A DNA stretch of 64,000 bases. Source: Kitasatospora sp. NBC_00240. Lineage in GTDB: Bacteria > Actinomycetota > Actinomycetes > Streptomycetales > Streptomycetaceae. The notes under the pieces were generated by a model. That model saw nothing but the letters and a program-made list of their open reading frames with translations. It ran no database searches and had not been told where the DNA came from. Positions 7,429-16,187 of this stretch are shown here, one piece after another (position 1 is the first letter of the stretch; each line of letters opens with the position of its first letter). The stretch lies in the NCBI RefSeq assembly GCF_026342405.1, contig NZ_JAPEMU010000001.1, forward strand, positions 5,270,001-5,334,000. The letters run 5' to 3'. The position numbers and the translations under genes were made by a program.

Positions 7429-8085
7429 CTAGCGGGACGGCTTGACCGAGGGCACCGAGGGCGGCAGCGCCGGCTTCGCCGACGGGCTCGGGACGCCGGC
7501 GCCGCGGCCGGCCGAGGGCGACGGCGAGGGGGACGCCGAGGGCGACCGGGACGGGTACGGCGAGCTCGTCGGGTACGTGTCGCTGCAGTTGTTGTTGCCC
7601 GAGGAGCTGTCGTCGTCATCGTGGTCGGTGTGGTGACGCACCTTGCGCTTGCTCTTGGAGCTCTTCGAACTGCTGCTCTTCGAGCTCTTCGAACTCTTCG
7701 CGAGGAAGCTCACCGCGGTGCCGCCCGCCGCCGCGCTCCCGGACGCGACCGCCGGGTCCGACCCCGCCGCGTCCGCCCCGGCCACGTCCGACCCCGCCAC
7801 CTCCGACCCCGCCGCGTCCGCGCCGGTCAGCCGGGTGCCGAAGACGGCCGGAAGCACCGTGCCGGCGCCGTCGTACGCCGCCTTGGTGGCCGTCGGGGCG
7901 GCCGCCGTCCTGGCGGCCGAGGGCGTGGCCGACGGTACGGCCGACGGTACGGCCGACGAGGTGGCCGCGGGCGTGAAGACCTGCCGGGTGTCCGGGCAGG
8001 CCTGCGCGTCCTCGCTGGAGCAGCCGGTCAGGGCCAGTGCCGCGACGGCTATCACCACGGCCGCCGGCCCGGTGCGGTTTCTCAT
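7429..8085 (-). CDS. Lipoprotein with Lys/Ser-rich and His/Asp-rich tail
   Basis: A 218-residue secreted lipoprotein. The N-terminus is a type II signal peptide with lipobox (ALALTGCSS, lipidated Cys at residue 20), followed by a Ser/Ala/Pro/Thr linker. Then come Ala-Gly-Ser-Asp repeats (about 90-115), a Lys/Ser block (KSSKSSKSSSSKSSKSKRK, about 130-150), the charged cluster HHTDHDDDD, an Asn/Ser patch with one Cys (NNNCSDTY) and a Pro/Ser wall-spanning tail. There is no enzyme domain. The charged Lys and Asp/His blocks suggest contact with cell-wall polymers or metal, which is inference. The ATG at 8085 overlaps the stop of the S9 peptidase gene (ATGA) and has its own GGGGGAG site, so it is the second gene of a coupled pair. 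The low-complexity DNA makes its shadow frames long, but lipobox and coupling support this frame. Confidence 0.8.
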   Translation of the reverse strand: MRNRTGPAAVVIAVAALALTGCSSEDAQACPDTRQVFTPAATSSAVPSAVPSATPSAARTAAAPTATKAAYDGAGTVLPAVFGTRLTGADAAGSEVAGSDVAGADAAGSDPAVASGSAAAGGTAVSFLAKSSKSSKSSSSKSSKSKRKVRHHTDHDDDDSSSGNNNCSDTYPTSSPYPSRSPSASPSPSPSAGRGAGVPSPSAKPALPPSVPSVKPSR

Positions 8086-9905
8086 CGGATCTCCCCCATG
8101 TCCAGGTGCCGCAGCGCGAAGGCGATCTCCAGCCGCAACTGCCTGATCCGCTCGTCGACCACGAGCGAACCGTGGCCGGCATCGTAGCGGTACACCTCGT
8201 GCGGCCGGCCCAGCTGCTCCAGCCGCTCGACGTAGTTCTCGATCTGCCGGATCGGGCAGCGCGGGTCGTTCACCCCGGCGCTGATGTACACCGGCACCCG
8301 GACCCGCTCCACGTACGTCAGCGGCGAGGACGCCGTCCAGCGCTCCGGCACCTCCTCCGGCGTCCCGCCGAAGAGGGTGCGGTCCAGCGACTTGAGTGCC
8401 TCCATCTCGTCGTCGTACGCGGTGAGGTAGTCCGCGACGGGGACGGCGGCCAGGCCCAGCGACCAGTCCTCCGGCTGCACGCCGAGCCCGAGCAGGGTCA
8501 GGTAGCCGCCCCAGGAGCCGCCGGAGAGCACCAGCCGCGCCGGGTCGGCCAGCCCGCTCGCCACCGCCCATGCGCGGACGGCGCCGATGTCCTCCAGCTC
8601 GATCAGCCCGACCCGCTCGCGCAGCGCGTCCGTCCAGGCCTGCCCGTAACCGGTGGAGCCCCGGTAGTTGACCCGGACGACCGCGAAGCCGTGGTCCAGC
8701 CAGGCGGCGGGGCCGGCGGCGAAGGAGTCGCTGTCGTGGTGCGTCGGGCCGCCGTGGATCTCGAAGACGGTGGGGTACGGGCCTTCGCCGGCCGGGCGCT
8801 GCACCAGCGCGTGCACCCGGCCGCCGGGCCCGTCCACCCAGACGTCCTCGACCGGCACCGACCCGGGCGGTACCTCGCCCGGCGCCCGCAGCACCACTGC
8901 GCCCGAGGTCGAGCGGACGGCCGCGGGCTCGGCGGCGGAGGACCAGAGGAACTCCACCGTGCCGTCCGGGCGGGCGGTGGCGCCGCCGACCGTGCCGCGC
9001 GGGGTGGCCAGCCTGGTCAGCAGCCCCTTCTCCAGGTCGTACGAGAACAGCTCGCTGCGGGCCTCGAACTCGTGCTCCACCAGCAGAGCCCGGGCGCCCG
9101 GCCGCCACTGGGCGGAGACGTCGCCGGGCAGCTCGCGCCCGTCCTCGTCGTGCAGCACCAGCTCGGTCTCGGCGCCGGTCAGGACGTCCCAGAGCATCGG
9201 CTCCCAGCGGCCGCGGCGCTGGTGGGCCATCAGCATCCGGGAGTCGCCCTCGGCCGGGGCGAAGCCGAGGCAGGCCACCCCGCGCGGCTCGGCGCGACCG
9301 GTCACCTCGTCCAGTTCGGCGACCGTCGCGCCGTCGGCCAGCCGGATCACCCTGAGCGCGGAGTGCATCGCGTCGCCGTGCTCGGTGTGGTCGACGGCGA
9401 GCAGCGCGCTGTCGTAGGACAGGTCGCCGATGCCGCCGTACTCCTCGTGCCGGTAGACCTCCTCCGGCTCCACCGAGCCGGCCCGGCGCAGATGCAGGGT
9501 GGTGCCGTCCTCGTCGGTGGAGCGGCCGACCACCACGGTCCCGTCCCGGCCCAGCACCAGGCCGGCCGACCAGGAGGCGGCGAGGCCGGGGACGGCCGGC
9601 TCGTCCGGTCCGCCGGCGAACGGCTGGCGGCGCCAGACGCCGAACTCGTCGCCGTCGCTGTCGTCGAACCACCAGATCCACTCGCCGTCCGGGGACAGTT
9701 CGGCGTCGGTGGTGCCGTTCGGCCGGTCGGTCACCCGGCGGTGGACGCCGGTGGCGCGGTCCCAGGCGTACACCTCGTACGTGCCGGTCGCGTTCGACAC
9801 GTAGAGGGACCGGTCGGGGGCGTCCTCCGCCCAGTCCGGCAGGGAGACCCGCGCCGCCCTGAACCGCTGCTCCCAGACCGGCACCGCGCTCTTCTCGTCA
9901 CTCAT
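8082..9905 (-). CDS. S9 family prolyl oligopeptidase-type serine peptidase
   Basis: A 607-residue cytosolic enzyme: an N-terminal beta-propeller-like region (residues about 10-360, TolB/WD-like blades such as DAELSPDGEWIWWFDDSDGD) followed by an alpha/beta hydrolase catalytic domain (about 370-600). The nucleophile is Ser464 in GGSWGG, with Asp547 (VNDPRCP) and His578 (DAGHGS) completing the triad in the right order. The oxyanion-hole HGG occurs in FEIHGGPTHH. Members cleave short peptides or acylated amino acids; the substrate cannot be told. The start ATG 9905 gives MSDEKSAVPVWEQRF, normal for the group. There is no signal peptide, so its coupling to an exported lipoprotein is unusual. Confidence 0.92.
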   Translation of the reverse strand: MSDEKSAVPVWEQRFRAARVSLPDWAEDAPDRSLYVSNATGTYEVYAWDRATGVHRRVTDRPNGTTDAELSPDGEWIWWFDDSDGDEFGVWRRQPFAGGPDEPAVPGLAASWSAGLVLGRDGTVVVGRSTDEDGTTLHLRRAGSVEPEEVYRHEEYGGIGDLSYDSALLAVDHTEHGDAMHSALRVIRLADGATVAELDEVTGRAEPRGVACLGFAPAEGDSRMLMAHQRRGRWEPMLWDVLTGAETELVLHDEDGRELPGDVSAQWRPGARALLVEHEFEARSELFSYDLEKGLLTRLATPRGTVGGATARPDGTVEFLWSSAAEPAAVRSTSGAVVLRAPGEVPPGSVPVEDVWVDGPGGRVHALVQRPAGEGPYPTVFEIHGGPTHHDSDSFAAGPAAWLDHGFAVVRVNYRGSTGYGQAWTDALRERVGLIELEDIGAVRAWAVASGLADPARLVLSGGSWGGYLTLLGLGVQPEDWSLGLAAVPVADYLTAYDDEMEALKSLDRTLFGGTPEEVPERWTASSPLTYVERVRVPVYISAGVNDPRCPIRQIENYVERLEQLGRPHEVYRYDAGHGSLVVDERIRQLRLEIAFALRHLDMGEIR

Positions 9906-9944
9906 CCGCCCATCCAACCCGATGGGCGGGGGAGATCGGAACGC

Positions 9945-9977
9945 CGGCGGCCCCGGCAGTGGCTGCCGGGACCGCCG
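9945..9977 (-). terminator. Terminator after the MFS exporter gene
   Basis: Inverted repeat: CGGCGG-n-CCCGGCA (9945-9958) pairs with TGCCGGG-n-CCGCCG (9964-9977) around a 5-base loop. It lies 20 bases beyond the MFS stop, in the gap before the peptidase gene. Confidence 0.55.
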
Positions 9978-9997
9978 GGCGGGGAGTGTCGTGCCGG

Positions 9998-11536
9998 TCA
10001 GGCGCCCCGGGCCGGGGCCGGAACGGCGGGGGCCGGGCCGGTCCGGGGCAGCAGCTGGACCAAGGCCGCCAGCACCAGCTCCAGCACCGCCAGCGCGGCC
10101 ACGCTCCGCTCGAAACCCTGCGGGAACCCGTCGGCGCCGTAGAAGACGATGCCGATCAGCGCGATCCCGAGCGCCCCGCCGACCTGCTGGACGGTGGCCA
10201 GCACCCCGGCGGCCGAGCCGACCAGTTCGGGGGCGACCCTGGTCAGCACCGTGGTGGTCACCGGGGCGATCACCATGCCCATCCCGAGGCCGTCCAGGAA
10301 CAGGCCCGGCGCGAGCCACCAGACGCTGCCCGTGGTCCCCACCTCGTACGCGGCCAGGCCGATCAGCCCCAGACCGGCGGTCATCAGCAGCGCGCCCACC
10401 GCCACCACCTGGCGGCCCAGCCGGGCTGCCAGCCGGTGCGCGGTGATCGAGGTCAGCAGGTAGCCGAGGCCGATCGCGGTGAACACCAGGCCGGCGCCGA
10501 GGGCGTCCAGGCCGCGGCCCTGCTGCAGGTAGAGGGCGAGCACCAGGAAGAAGGAGGCCTGGCCGAGCCAGAAGGCCAGTTGGGCGAGGATCCCGGCGGT
10601 GAAGGCGCGCTCGCGGAACAGTCGGGTGTCCACCAGCGGGGAGGCGCTGTGCCGGTGCTGGTGCACGCCGAAGGCGGCCAGCAGAACGGCCGATCCGCCC
10701 AGGCAGAGCCAGGTCCAGAGCGGCCAGCCCTGCTCCCGGCCCTGGATCAGGGGCAGCACCAGGGTGGTGAGGGCGAGGGTGGCCAGGACGACGCCGACCG
10801 GGTCCAGCCCGGGGCGCTGCGGCGCGCGGGACTCGGGCAGGCAGCGGCGCACCAGCACCAGGGCGGCCAGGCCGACCGGCAGGTTGATCAGGAAGCAGGC
10901 CCGCCAGTCCAGGCCGAACAGGTCCGCCCGGATCAGCAGGCCGCCGATCAGCTGTCCGAACACCGCGCCGACTCCGAGCGTCAGCCCGTACATCGCGAAC
11001 GCCCTGGCCAGCGCGGGCCCGCTGAACGCCGTCCGCAGGATGGCCAGCACCTGCGGGCCCGTCAGGGCGGCGGCCAGCCCCTGCAGCACCCTGGCGCCGA
11101 CCAGCGCGCCCGCCGTCGGGGCCAGCCCGCAGCCGGCGGAGGCGAGGGTGAACAGCGCCAGCCCGAGGGCGAACACCCGGCGGCGCCCGTAGCGGTCGCC
11201 CAGCCGCCCGGCCGTGACCAGCCCGGCGGCCAGGGCCAGTCCGAATCCGGCGATCACCCACTGCACGGCGGCCGGCCCGGCGCGCAGATCGACCTGGAGG
11301 GAGGTGACGGCGACGTTGACGATGAAGAAGTCGAGCGCGGTCATGAAGGTCGCGGCCAGGACGACCGGGAGCAGGCCCCGGGCGGGGCGTCCGGGTCCCG
11401 GTCCGGGTCCCGGTCCGGGTCCCGGTACGGATTTCGGTGCTGATTTCGGTCTGGGTGCCGGCCCGGGGTTCGGGCCGGGTGCCGGGGCCGGGGTGGGCCG
11501 GCGTGCCGGCCGGTTGCTGCGCAGGCTGCTGTTCAT
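9998..11536 (-). CDS. MFS drug:proton antiporter (DHA2 family, 14 TM)
   Basis: A 512-residue multidrug-type exporter. Residues 1-50 are an odd cytoplasmic Pro/Gly/Lys/Arg tail with Pro-Gly repeats, encoded by a 12-bp tandem repeat (ggtccgggtccc) at about 11391-11428. The membrane part begins at GLLPVVLAATFMTALDFFIVNVAVTSLQ, the DHA2 motif with the TM1 Asp, and continues with motif A (GRLGDRYGRRRVF, about 110-122) and motif C-like Gly-rich TM5 (YGLTLGVGAVFGQLIGG). About 14 helices can be counted. The probable role is proton-driven efflux of a hydrophobic drug or own metabolite. The ATG at 11536 has GAGAGTCCCGCG upstream; ribosome binding is modest, so the real start may lie closer to the first helix. 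Confidence 0.88.
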   Translation of the reverse strand: MNSSLRSNRPARRPTPAPAPGPNPGPAPRPKSAPKSVPGPGPGPGPGPGRPARGLLPVVLAATFMTALDFFIVNVAVTSLQVDLRAGPAAVQWVIAGFGLALAAGLVTAGRLGDRYGRRRVFALGLALFTLASAGCGLAPTAGALVGARVLQGLAAALTGPQVLAILRTAFSGPALARAFAMYGLTLGVGAVFGQLIGGLLIRADLFGLDWRACFLINLPVGLAALVLVRRCLPESRAPQRPGLDPVGVVLATLALTTLVLPLIQGREQGWPLWTWLCLGGSAVLLAAFGVHQHRHSASPLVDTRLFRERAFTAGILAQLAFWLGQASFFLVLALYLQQGRGLDALGAGLVFTAIGLGYLLTSITAHRLAARLGRQVVAVGALLMTAGLGLIGLAAYEVGTTGSVWWLAPGLFLDGLGMGMVIAPVTTTVLTRVAPELVGSAAGVLATVQQVGGALGIALIGIVFYGADGFPQGFERSVAALAVLELVLAALVQLLPRTGPAPAVPAPARGA

Positions 11537-11692
11537 CGCGGGACTCTCCTCGGTGCCGGGCTCCGGCGAGCCCGGGGCGGGCCGGGCCGGGTCGGTCCTG
11601 GCGGGGCGGGGGGTGCGAAATGGTGCGGAGTGGTGCCGGTGGGTGCGGGGCGGTGCGCCGCCGGGGACGCGTGGGGCGCCCCCGGCGGGGCA

Positions 11693-12055
11693 TCACGCGG
11701 TGGGGACGCGGTCCAGAAAGCCGAGCACCGACGCGATCCGGCCCTCGGTGTCCGCCACCAGGACGTCGAAGCCGACGATCAGCGCATCCGCCCCGGCCGG
11801 CCCCAGGTCCCAGGTGAACCGGGCCAGGTTGTGGTGCGCGTCCACCGTGCCGAGGGTGAAGACCAGCCCCGGGAACTGCGCCCGGGCCGCGCCGATCGCC
11901 GCCGAGATCGCGTCCGGGCCGGTGACGGCCATCAGCGGGTCGGTGTAGTCGCCGTCCTCGCTCCACAGCTCGCCCACCAGCTTGCGCCGGGCGTCGGCGT
12001 CGGCCTCGTTCCAGGTGGCGATGTAGCGCTCGGCCAGCTGCTGGAGATCCGTCAT
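11693..12055 (-). CDS. NTF2-like (SnoaL-type) fold protein
   Basis: A 120-residue protein with the NTF2-like cone fold, as in SnoaL-type cyclases and steroid isomerases. Seen: an N-terminal helix (LQQLAERYIATWNEADADARRKLVGELW), the strand-turn YTDPLMAVTGPDAI, and the closing sheet with HHNLARFTWDLGP and DVLVADTEGRIASVLGFLD. Some members bind or isomerise small lipophilic molecules; many are of unknown role. ATG 12055 is chosen because GAAGGAG lies 8 bases upstream; a longer frame to 12142 is Arg-rich and lacks such a site. It is divergent from the LuxR-type regulator at 12193 with 137 bases between, so that regulator may control it. Confidence 0.85.
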   Translation of the reverse strand: MTDLQQLAERYIATWNEADADARRKLVGELWSEDGDYTDPLMAVTGPDAISAAIGAARAQFPGLVFTLGTVDAHHNLARFTWDLGPAGADALIVGFDVLVADTEGRIASVLGFLDRVPTA

Positions 12056-12192
12056 GGTCCTGCTCCTTCGTGCTCGGTCGCGGGCCGTTCCCGCTGGTCG
12101 AAAAGGTACGGAGATCGCCGGCCGGCCGAATCGGTCACGCATCGGTAATCGCGGCCGGGACTACCGGCGTTGAGGTGGGTAGGGTCGGGGGC

Positions 12193-14970
12193 ATGCTGTA
12201 CGGGAGGGGTGCGGAGCAGGCCGCCATCGGCCGCCTGCTGGACGAGGCGCGGGGCGGCCGCAGCGGGGTGCTGGTGCTGCGCGGCGAGCCGGGCATCGGC
12301 AAGACGGCACTGCTGGAGCACGCCGCGTCGGCCGCCGGTCCGGGATTCCGGGTGATCCGGGCGACCGGCGTCGAGTACGAGGCGGAACTCCCCTTCGCCG
12401 GGCTCACGTTGCTGCTCGCACCCGGGCTGGACCGGCTGCCCGCCCTGCCCGGGCCGCAACGCCGGTCGCTGGAGGGCGCCTTCGGACTCGCCGAGGAGTC
12501 CGGGCCGGCCGGCGGCCGGCTGCTCATCGGCCTGGCCACCCTCGGACTGTTGGCCGAACTCGCTGCCGAGAAACCGCTGTTGTGCCTGGTGGACGACGCC
12601 CAGTGGCTGGACGGCTCGTCCGCCGAGGCGCTGCTGCTGGCCGCCCGCCGGCTGCAGGCGGAGGGCATCGTGCTGCTGCTGGCCGCCCGCGACGACGAGG
12701 GCGCGTTCCCGGCGGCCGGCCTGCCGGAGCTGCGGCTGGCCGGGCTGGACGAGGCGGCCGCCGCCGAACTGCTCTCCGCAGCAGCCGAATCCGGGGCGCC
12801 GACCGCCTTCGCCGACGCTCCCGCCCACGGCGTCGGCACCGTACCGCCGGTCGTCCGGCGCCGGGTGCTGGCCGAGGCCCGGGGCAACCCGCTGGCCCTG
12901 ACCGAGCTGCCCGCGGCGCTGGCCGCCGAACCGGCCGGCAGCACCGGCTCCGGCGGCCTGCCGCTCACCAGCCGGCTCCAACTCGCCTTCCACGGCAGGG
13001 TCAGCAAACTCCCCGCCGCCACCCAGACGCTGCTGCTGGTCGCCGCCGCCGAAGAGGCCGGTGACCTGGCCGCCGTCCTGCGCGCCGGCGCCGCGCTCGG
13101 GGCCGGCCCCGACGCGCTCGCCCCCGCCGAGCGGGCCGGCCTGGTCCGGATCACCGGCCCGGAGGACGCCGCCGTGCTGGCCTTCCGGCATCCACTGGTC
13201 AGGGCGGCGATCCTGCACCGCGCGCCGCTGCGGCAGCGGTCGGCCGCGCACCGGGCCCTGGGCGAGGCCCTGGCGGACGGCGACCGCCGTACCTGGCACC
13301 TGGCGCTGGCCGCCACCGCACCCGACGCGGCCCTCGCGGACGCCCTGGAGCGGACCGCCGAACGGGCCGAGGCCCGTGGTGGGCACGGCGCCGCCTCCGC
13401 CGCGTACGAGCGGGCGGCCCGGCTCACCCCCGACCGCGACGGCGCCACCCGGCGGCTGGTGCTGGCCGCCGAAGCCGCCACCGAGGAAGGGCGGTTGGAG
13501 CATGCCGAGGCGTTGGCGGAGCGGGCCGGCGCCCGCACCGACGACCCCTTCGCGCACGCGATGATCGCGCACGTCCGGGCCACAGCCCAGTTCTGGCGCG
13601 GCGACCACCCGGCCGCGTACCGCCTGCTGCTGGACGCCTGCACCCCCGGCATCGAGGTCTCGCACGCCGCCCGGATGCTCTTCCAGGCCTTCCACGCGGC
13701 CTGGTACGTCGGCGAGGAGCCGGTGGGCGCCGTCCTCGACCGCCTCGCGGCCCTGCGGCTGCCGGCCGGGGAGCCGGCCGCGCCGCTCGTCCACCACCTG
13801 CTGGCCGGCACCCTCCCGCTGCTCGGCCGGGACGCGCCGCCCCTGCCGTCCGCCCGCGAGACGGCCGCCGCGGCTCGCCGGGCCGGCGCCGTCCCCAGTG
13901 ATCTGGTCCAGCTCTGCGGCGCCACGCTGATCCTCGGCCGGGACGCCGAGACCCATGAACTCGCCGCCGAACTCGCTACCGAGGCCCGCGCCAAGGGCGC
14001 CGTCGGCATGCTGCCCACCGTGCAGTTCTTCCTTGCCGAGGCCGAACTCTTCCACGGCCGCCACCGGGACGCCGAGGTCACCGCGACGGAGGCGCTCGCC
14101 CTCGCCGAGGACACCGGCCAGCGCCAGTGGGTCAGCCAGCTCGGCTCACTGCTGGCCTACCTGGCGGCGCTGCGGGGGGACGCCGACAGCTGCGCCGCCC
14201 TGGTCCGCCGGGCCCTCGCCGGAGCCGGTCCGGGCGGCGCGCCGCCCGCCGGCGAGCCGTGGGCGCAGTGGGCCCTCGCCCTGCTCGACCTGGGCCATGG
14301 CCGGGCCGCCGACGCCGCCGACCGGCTCCGGCCGCTGACCACCGGACGCCACCGCCACCACGTCGGCGCCACCCGGGCCGTCCCCGACCTGGTCGAGGCC
14401 GCCGTCCGGCTGGGCGCCCCGGAGCGGGCCGCCGAACCCTACGAGCGCTTCGCCCGCTGGGCCGCCGCCACCGGGCAGCCCTGGGCGCACGCGCTGCGGC
14501 TGCGCTGCCAGGCCCTGCTCGGCCCGGACGAGCTCGCCGAGTCCGGCTACCTGGCCGCCCTGGAGCTGCACCGTGACTCCGGCCGCCCCTTCGAGCAGGC
14601 CCGGACCGCGCTGCTCTACGGTGAGTGGCTGCGCCGCGAGCGCCGCCGGACCGACGCCCGTCCGCACCTGCGCGCCGCGCTCGAAGCCTTCGAACTGCTC
14701 GGCGCGCACCCATGGGCGGAGCGCGCCCGGACCGAGCTGACCGCCACCGGCACGGCCGCCCCAGCCGGACCCACCGGGCCGGCCGGCGGGCCGCTCGCGG
14801 TGCTGACCCCGCAGGAGCTCCAGATCGTCCGCCTCGCCGCGCAGGGCCGCTCCAACCGCGACATCGCCGCCCAGCTGTTCCTCAGCCCGCGGACGGTCGG
14901 CCACCACCTGTACAAGGCCTATCCGAAGCTCGGCGTCGCCTCCCGCGGCGAACTCGCCGGACTGCTCTGA
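12193..14970 (+). CDS. LAL-type LuxR family transcriptional regulator with AAA ATPase
   Basis: A 925-residue large ATP-binding LuxR (LAL) regulator. The N-terminal AAA_16 ATPase has Walker A GEPGIGKT (residues 31-38) and Walker B LLCLVDDAQWLD (about 129-140). A long helical TPR-like middle (about 330-860) follows, and the C-terminus carries the LuxR helix-turn-helix (LTPQELQIVRLAAQGRSNRDIAAQLFLSPRTVGHHLYKAYPKLGV, about 865-915). LAL proteins are usually activators of secondary metabolism or sugar use. The start ATG 12193 gives MLYGRGAEQAAIGRLL, the normal N-terminus, after GGTCGGGGGC. It is divergent from the NTF2-like gene. The ligand is unknown. Confidence 0.93.
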   Translation: MLYGRGAEQAAIGRLLDEARGGRSGVLVLRGEPGIGKTALLEHAASAAGPGFRVIRATGVEYEAELPFAGLTLLLAPGLDRLPALPGPQRRSLEGAFGLAEESGPAGGRLLIGLATLGLLAELAAEKPLLCLVDDAQWLDGSSAEALLLAARRLQAEGIVLLLAARDDEGAFPAAGLPELRLAGLDEAAAAELLSAAAESGAPTAFADAPAHGVGTVPPVVRRRVLAEARGNPLALTELPAALAAEPAGSTGSGGLPLTSRLQLAFHGRVSKLPAATQTLLLVAAAEEAGDLAAVLRAGAALGAGPDALAPAERAGLVRITGPEDAAVLAFRHPLVRAAILHRAPLRQRSAAHRALGEALADGDRRTWHLALAATAPDAALADALERTAERAEARGGHGAASAAYERAARLTPDRDGATRRLVLAAEAATEEGRLEHAEALAERAGARTDDPFAHAMIAHVRATAQFWRGDHPAAYRLLLDACTPGIEVSHAARMLFQAFHAAWYVGEEPVGAVLDRLAALRLPAGEPAAPLVHHLLAGTLPLLGRDAPPLPSARETAAAARRAGAVPSDLVQLCGATLILGRDAETHELAAELATEARAKGAVGMLPTVQFFLAEAELFHGRHRDAEVTATEALALAEDTGQRQWVSQLGSLLAYLAALRGDADSCAALVRRALAGAGPGGAPPAGEPWAQWALALLDLGHGRAADAADRLRPLTTGRHRHHVGATRAVPDLVEAAVRLGAPERAAEPYERFARWAAATGQPWAHALRLRCQALLGPDELAESGYLAALELHRDSGRPFEQARTALLYGEWLRRERRRTDARPHLRAALEAFELLGAHPWAERARTELTATGTAAPAGPTGPAGGPLAVLTPQELQIVRLAAQGRSNRDIAAQLFLSPRTVGHHLYKAYPKLGVASRGELAGLL

Positions 14971-15076
14971 GAGTTCCGGTCGGCCCCGCGGCCCGGGGAG
15001 TGCCCCGGCGCCGATGGCAGGAATGGTGGGAAGGACGTCATTGCTGCCGTCCCCGGCCGCTGCCAGGCTGGGGCGC

Positions 15077-16057
15077 ATGACGACCCGCGACGTGCTGATC
15101 GTCCTCTTCGAGGGCGTGCAGAGCCTCGATGTGACCGGCCCGCTGGAGGTGTTCGCGGGCGCCGGTGCCGCCGCCGGGCCGGGGTCGGGCTACCGGGTGC
15201 GGACGGCGGGGCCGGCCGGCCTGCCGGTCCGGACCAGCAGCGGGCTGTGCCTGCTGCCCGACCTGGACCTGGACCTGGACCTGGACCTCGCCCCCGGCCC
15301 GGACGAGCCGCCGCACACCCTGCTGGTGCCCGGCGGTCACGGCACCGCCGACCCCGATCCGGCGCTGGTGCGGCGGATCGCCGAACTGGCTGCGGGGGCC
15401 GAGCGGGTGGTGTCGGTCTGCACCGGCGCCTTCCTGCTCGCGGAGGCCGGCCTGCTGGCCGGGCGCCGGGCGACCACCCACTGGGCGTACTGCGACGCGC
15501 TGGCCCGGCGGTACCCGGACACCCGGGTCGATCCCGAGCCGATCTACGTTCGGGACGGGCGGATCGCCAGTTCGGCCGGGGTGACCGCCGGCATCGACCT
15601 GGCGCTGGCCCTGGTCGAGGAGGACCACGGCCGGGACGCGGCGCTGCTGGTCGCCCGCCACCTGGTGATGTTCCTGCGCCGGCCCGGCGGGCAGGCGCAG
15701 TTCAGCGTGCAGCTGGCCGCGCAGGTCGCGGAGCGGAGCCCGCTGCGCGAGGTCCAGCGCTGGATCGCCGAGCACCCCGGCGACGACCTCTCGGTGGACG
15801 CGCTGGCCGCCCGCGCCGCGCTGTCGCCGCGCCAGTTCGCCCGGGTCTTCAAGGCCGAGGTAGGCGTCGGCCCGGGCCGGTACGTGGACGGTGTCCGGCT
15901 GGAGGCCGCCCGGCGCCGGCTGGAGGACAGCGCGAGCGGGATCGAGGAGATCGCCCGGGCCTGCGGCTACGGCACCGCCGAGGGGATGCGGCGCGCCTTC
16001 GTCCGGATGCTGGCGGTGTCCCCGGCGGAGTACCGCCGGCGGTTCAGGCCCGCCTGA
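15077..16057 (+). CDS. GlxA-type regulator (DJ-1/PfpI domain plus AraC HTH)
   Basis: A 326-residue GlxA family regulator. Residues 1-190 form a DJ-1/PfpI glutamine-amidotransferase-like domain with the nucleophile-elbow Cys (SVCTGAFLLAEAG, about residue 115), and residues 225-326 form an AraC-type double helix-turn-helix (LSVDALAARAALSPRQFARVFKAEVG and IEEIARACGYGTAEGMRRAF). Such proteins sense an unidentified ligand and activate neighbouring genes. A tandem hexanucleotide (gacctg, five copies at 15260-15289) encodes an LDLDLDLDL stretch inserted in a surface loop of the DJ-1 domain. ATG 15077 is the first start compatible with the family N-terminus (MTTRDVLIVLFEGVQSLDV). The stand-alone DJ-1/PfpI gene 130 bases downstream is its likely target. 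Confidence 0.92.
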   Translation: MTTRDVLIVLFEGVQSLDVTGPLEVFAGAGAAAGPGSGYRVRTAGPAGLPVRTSSGLCLLPDLDLDLDLDLAPGPDEPPHTLLVPGGHGTADPDPALVRRIAELAAGAERVVSVCTGAFLLAEAGLLAGRRATTHWAYCDALARRYPDTRVDPEPIYVRDGRIASSAGVTAGIDLALALVEEDHGRDAALLVARHLVMFLRRPGGQAQFSVQLAAQVAERSPLREVQRWIAEHPGDDLSVDALAARAALSPRQFARVFKAEVGVGPGRYVDGVRLEAARRRLEDSASGIEEIARACGYGTAEGMRRAFVRMLAVSPAEYRRRFRPA

Positions 16058-16187
16058 CCGGGGCCTGACCGCGCACGCCCACCCCCCCCGGGCACCGCCC
16101 GCCCGTACCGCACGCAGCACCTCGCCCCCCCGGCGCCCGGGCGCGCCGTATCCACCCACCGACCCGCCATCACCGAGGGAGACCCCG

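Noticed and set aside
8086..9681. Long minus-strand frame upstream of the lipoprotein start, giving a 750-residue ORF
   Set aside because: It overlaps the S9 peptidase in a different frame. The lipobox start at 8085 with its own ribosome binding site accounts for the real gene.
12052..14064. 670-residue minus-strand frame
   Set aside because: Complete antisense of the LAL regulator, with Gln/Gly/Arg-rich shadow composition; no domain is visible.
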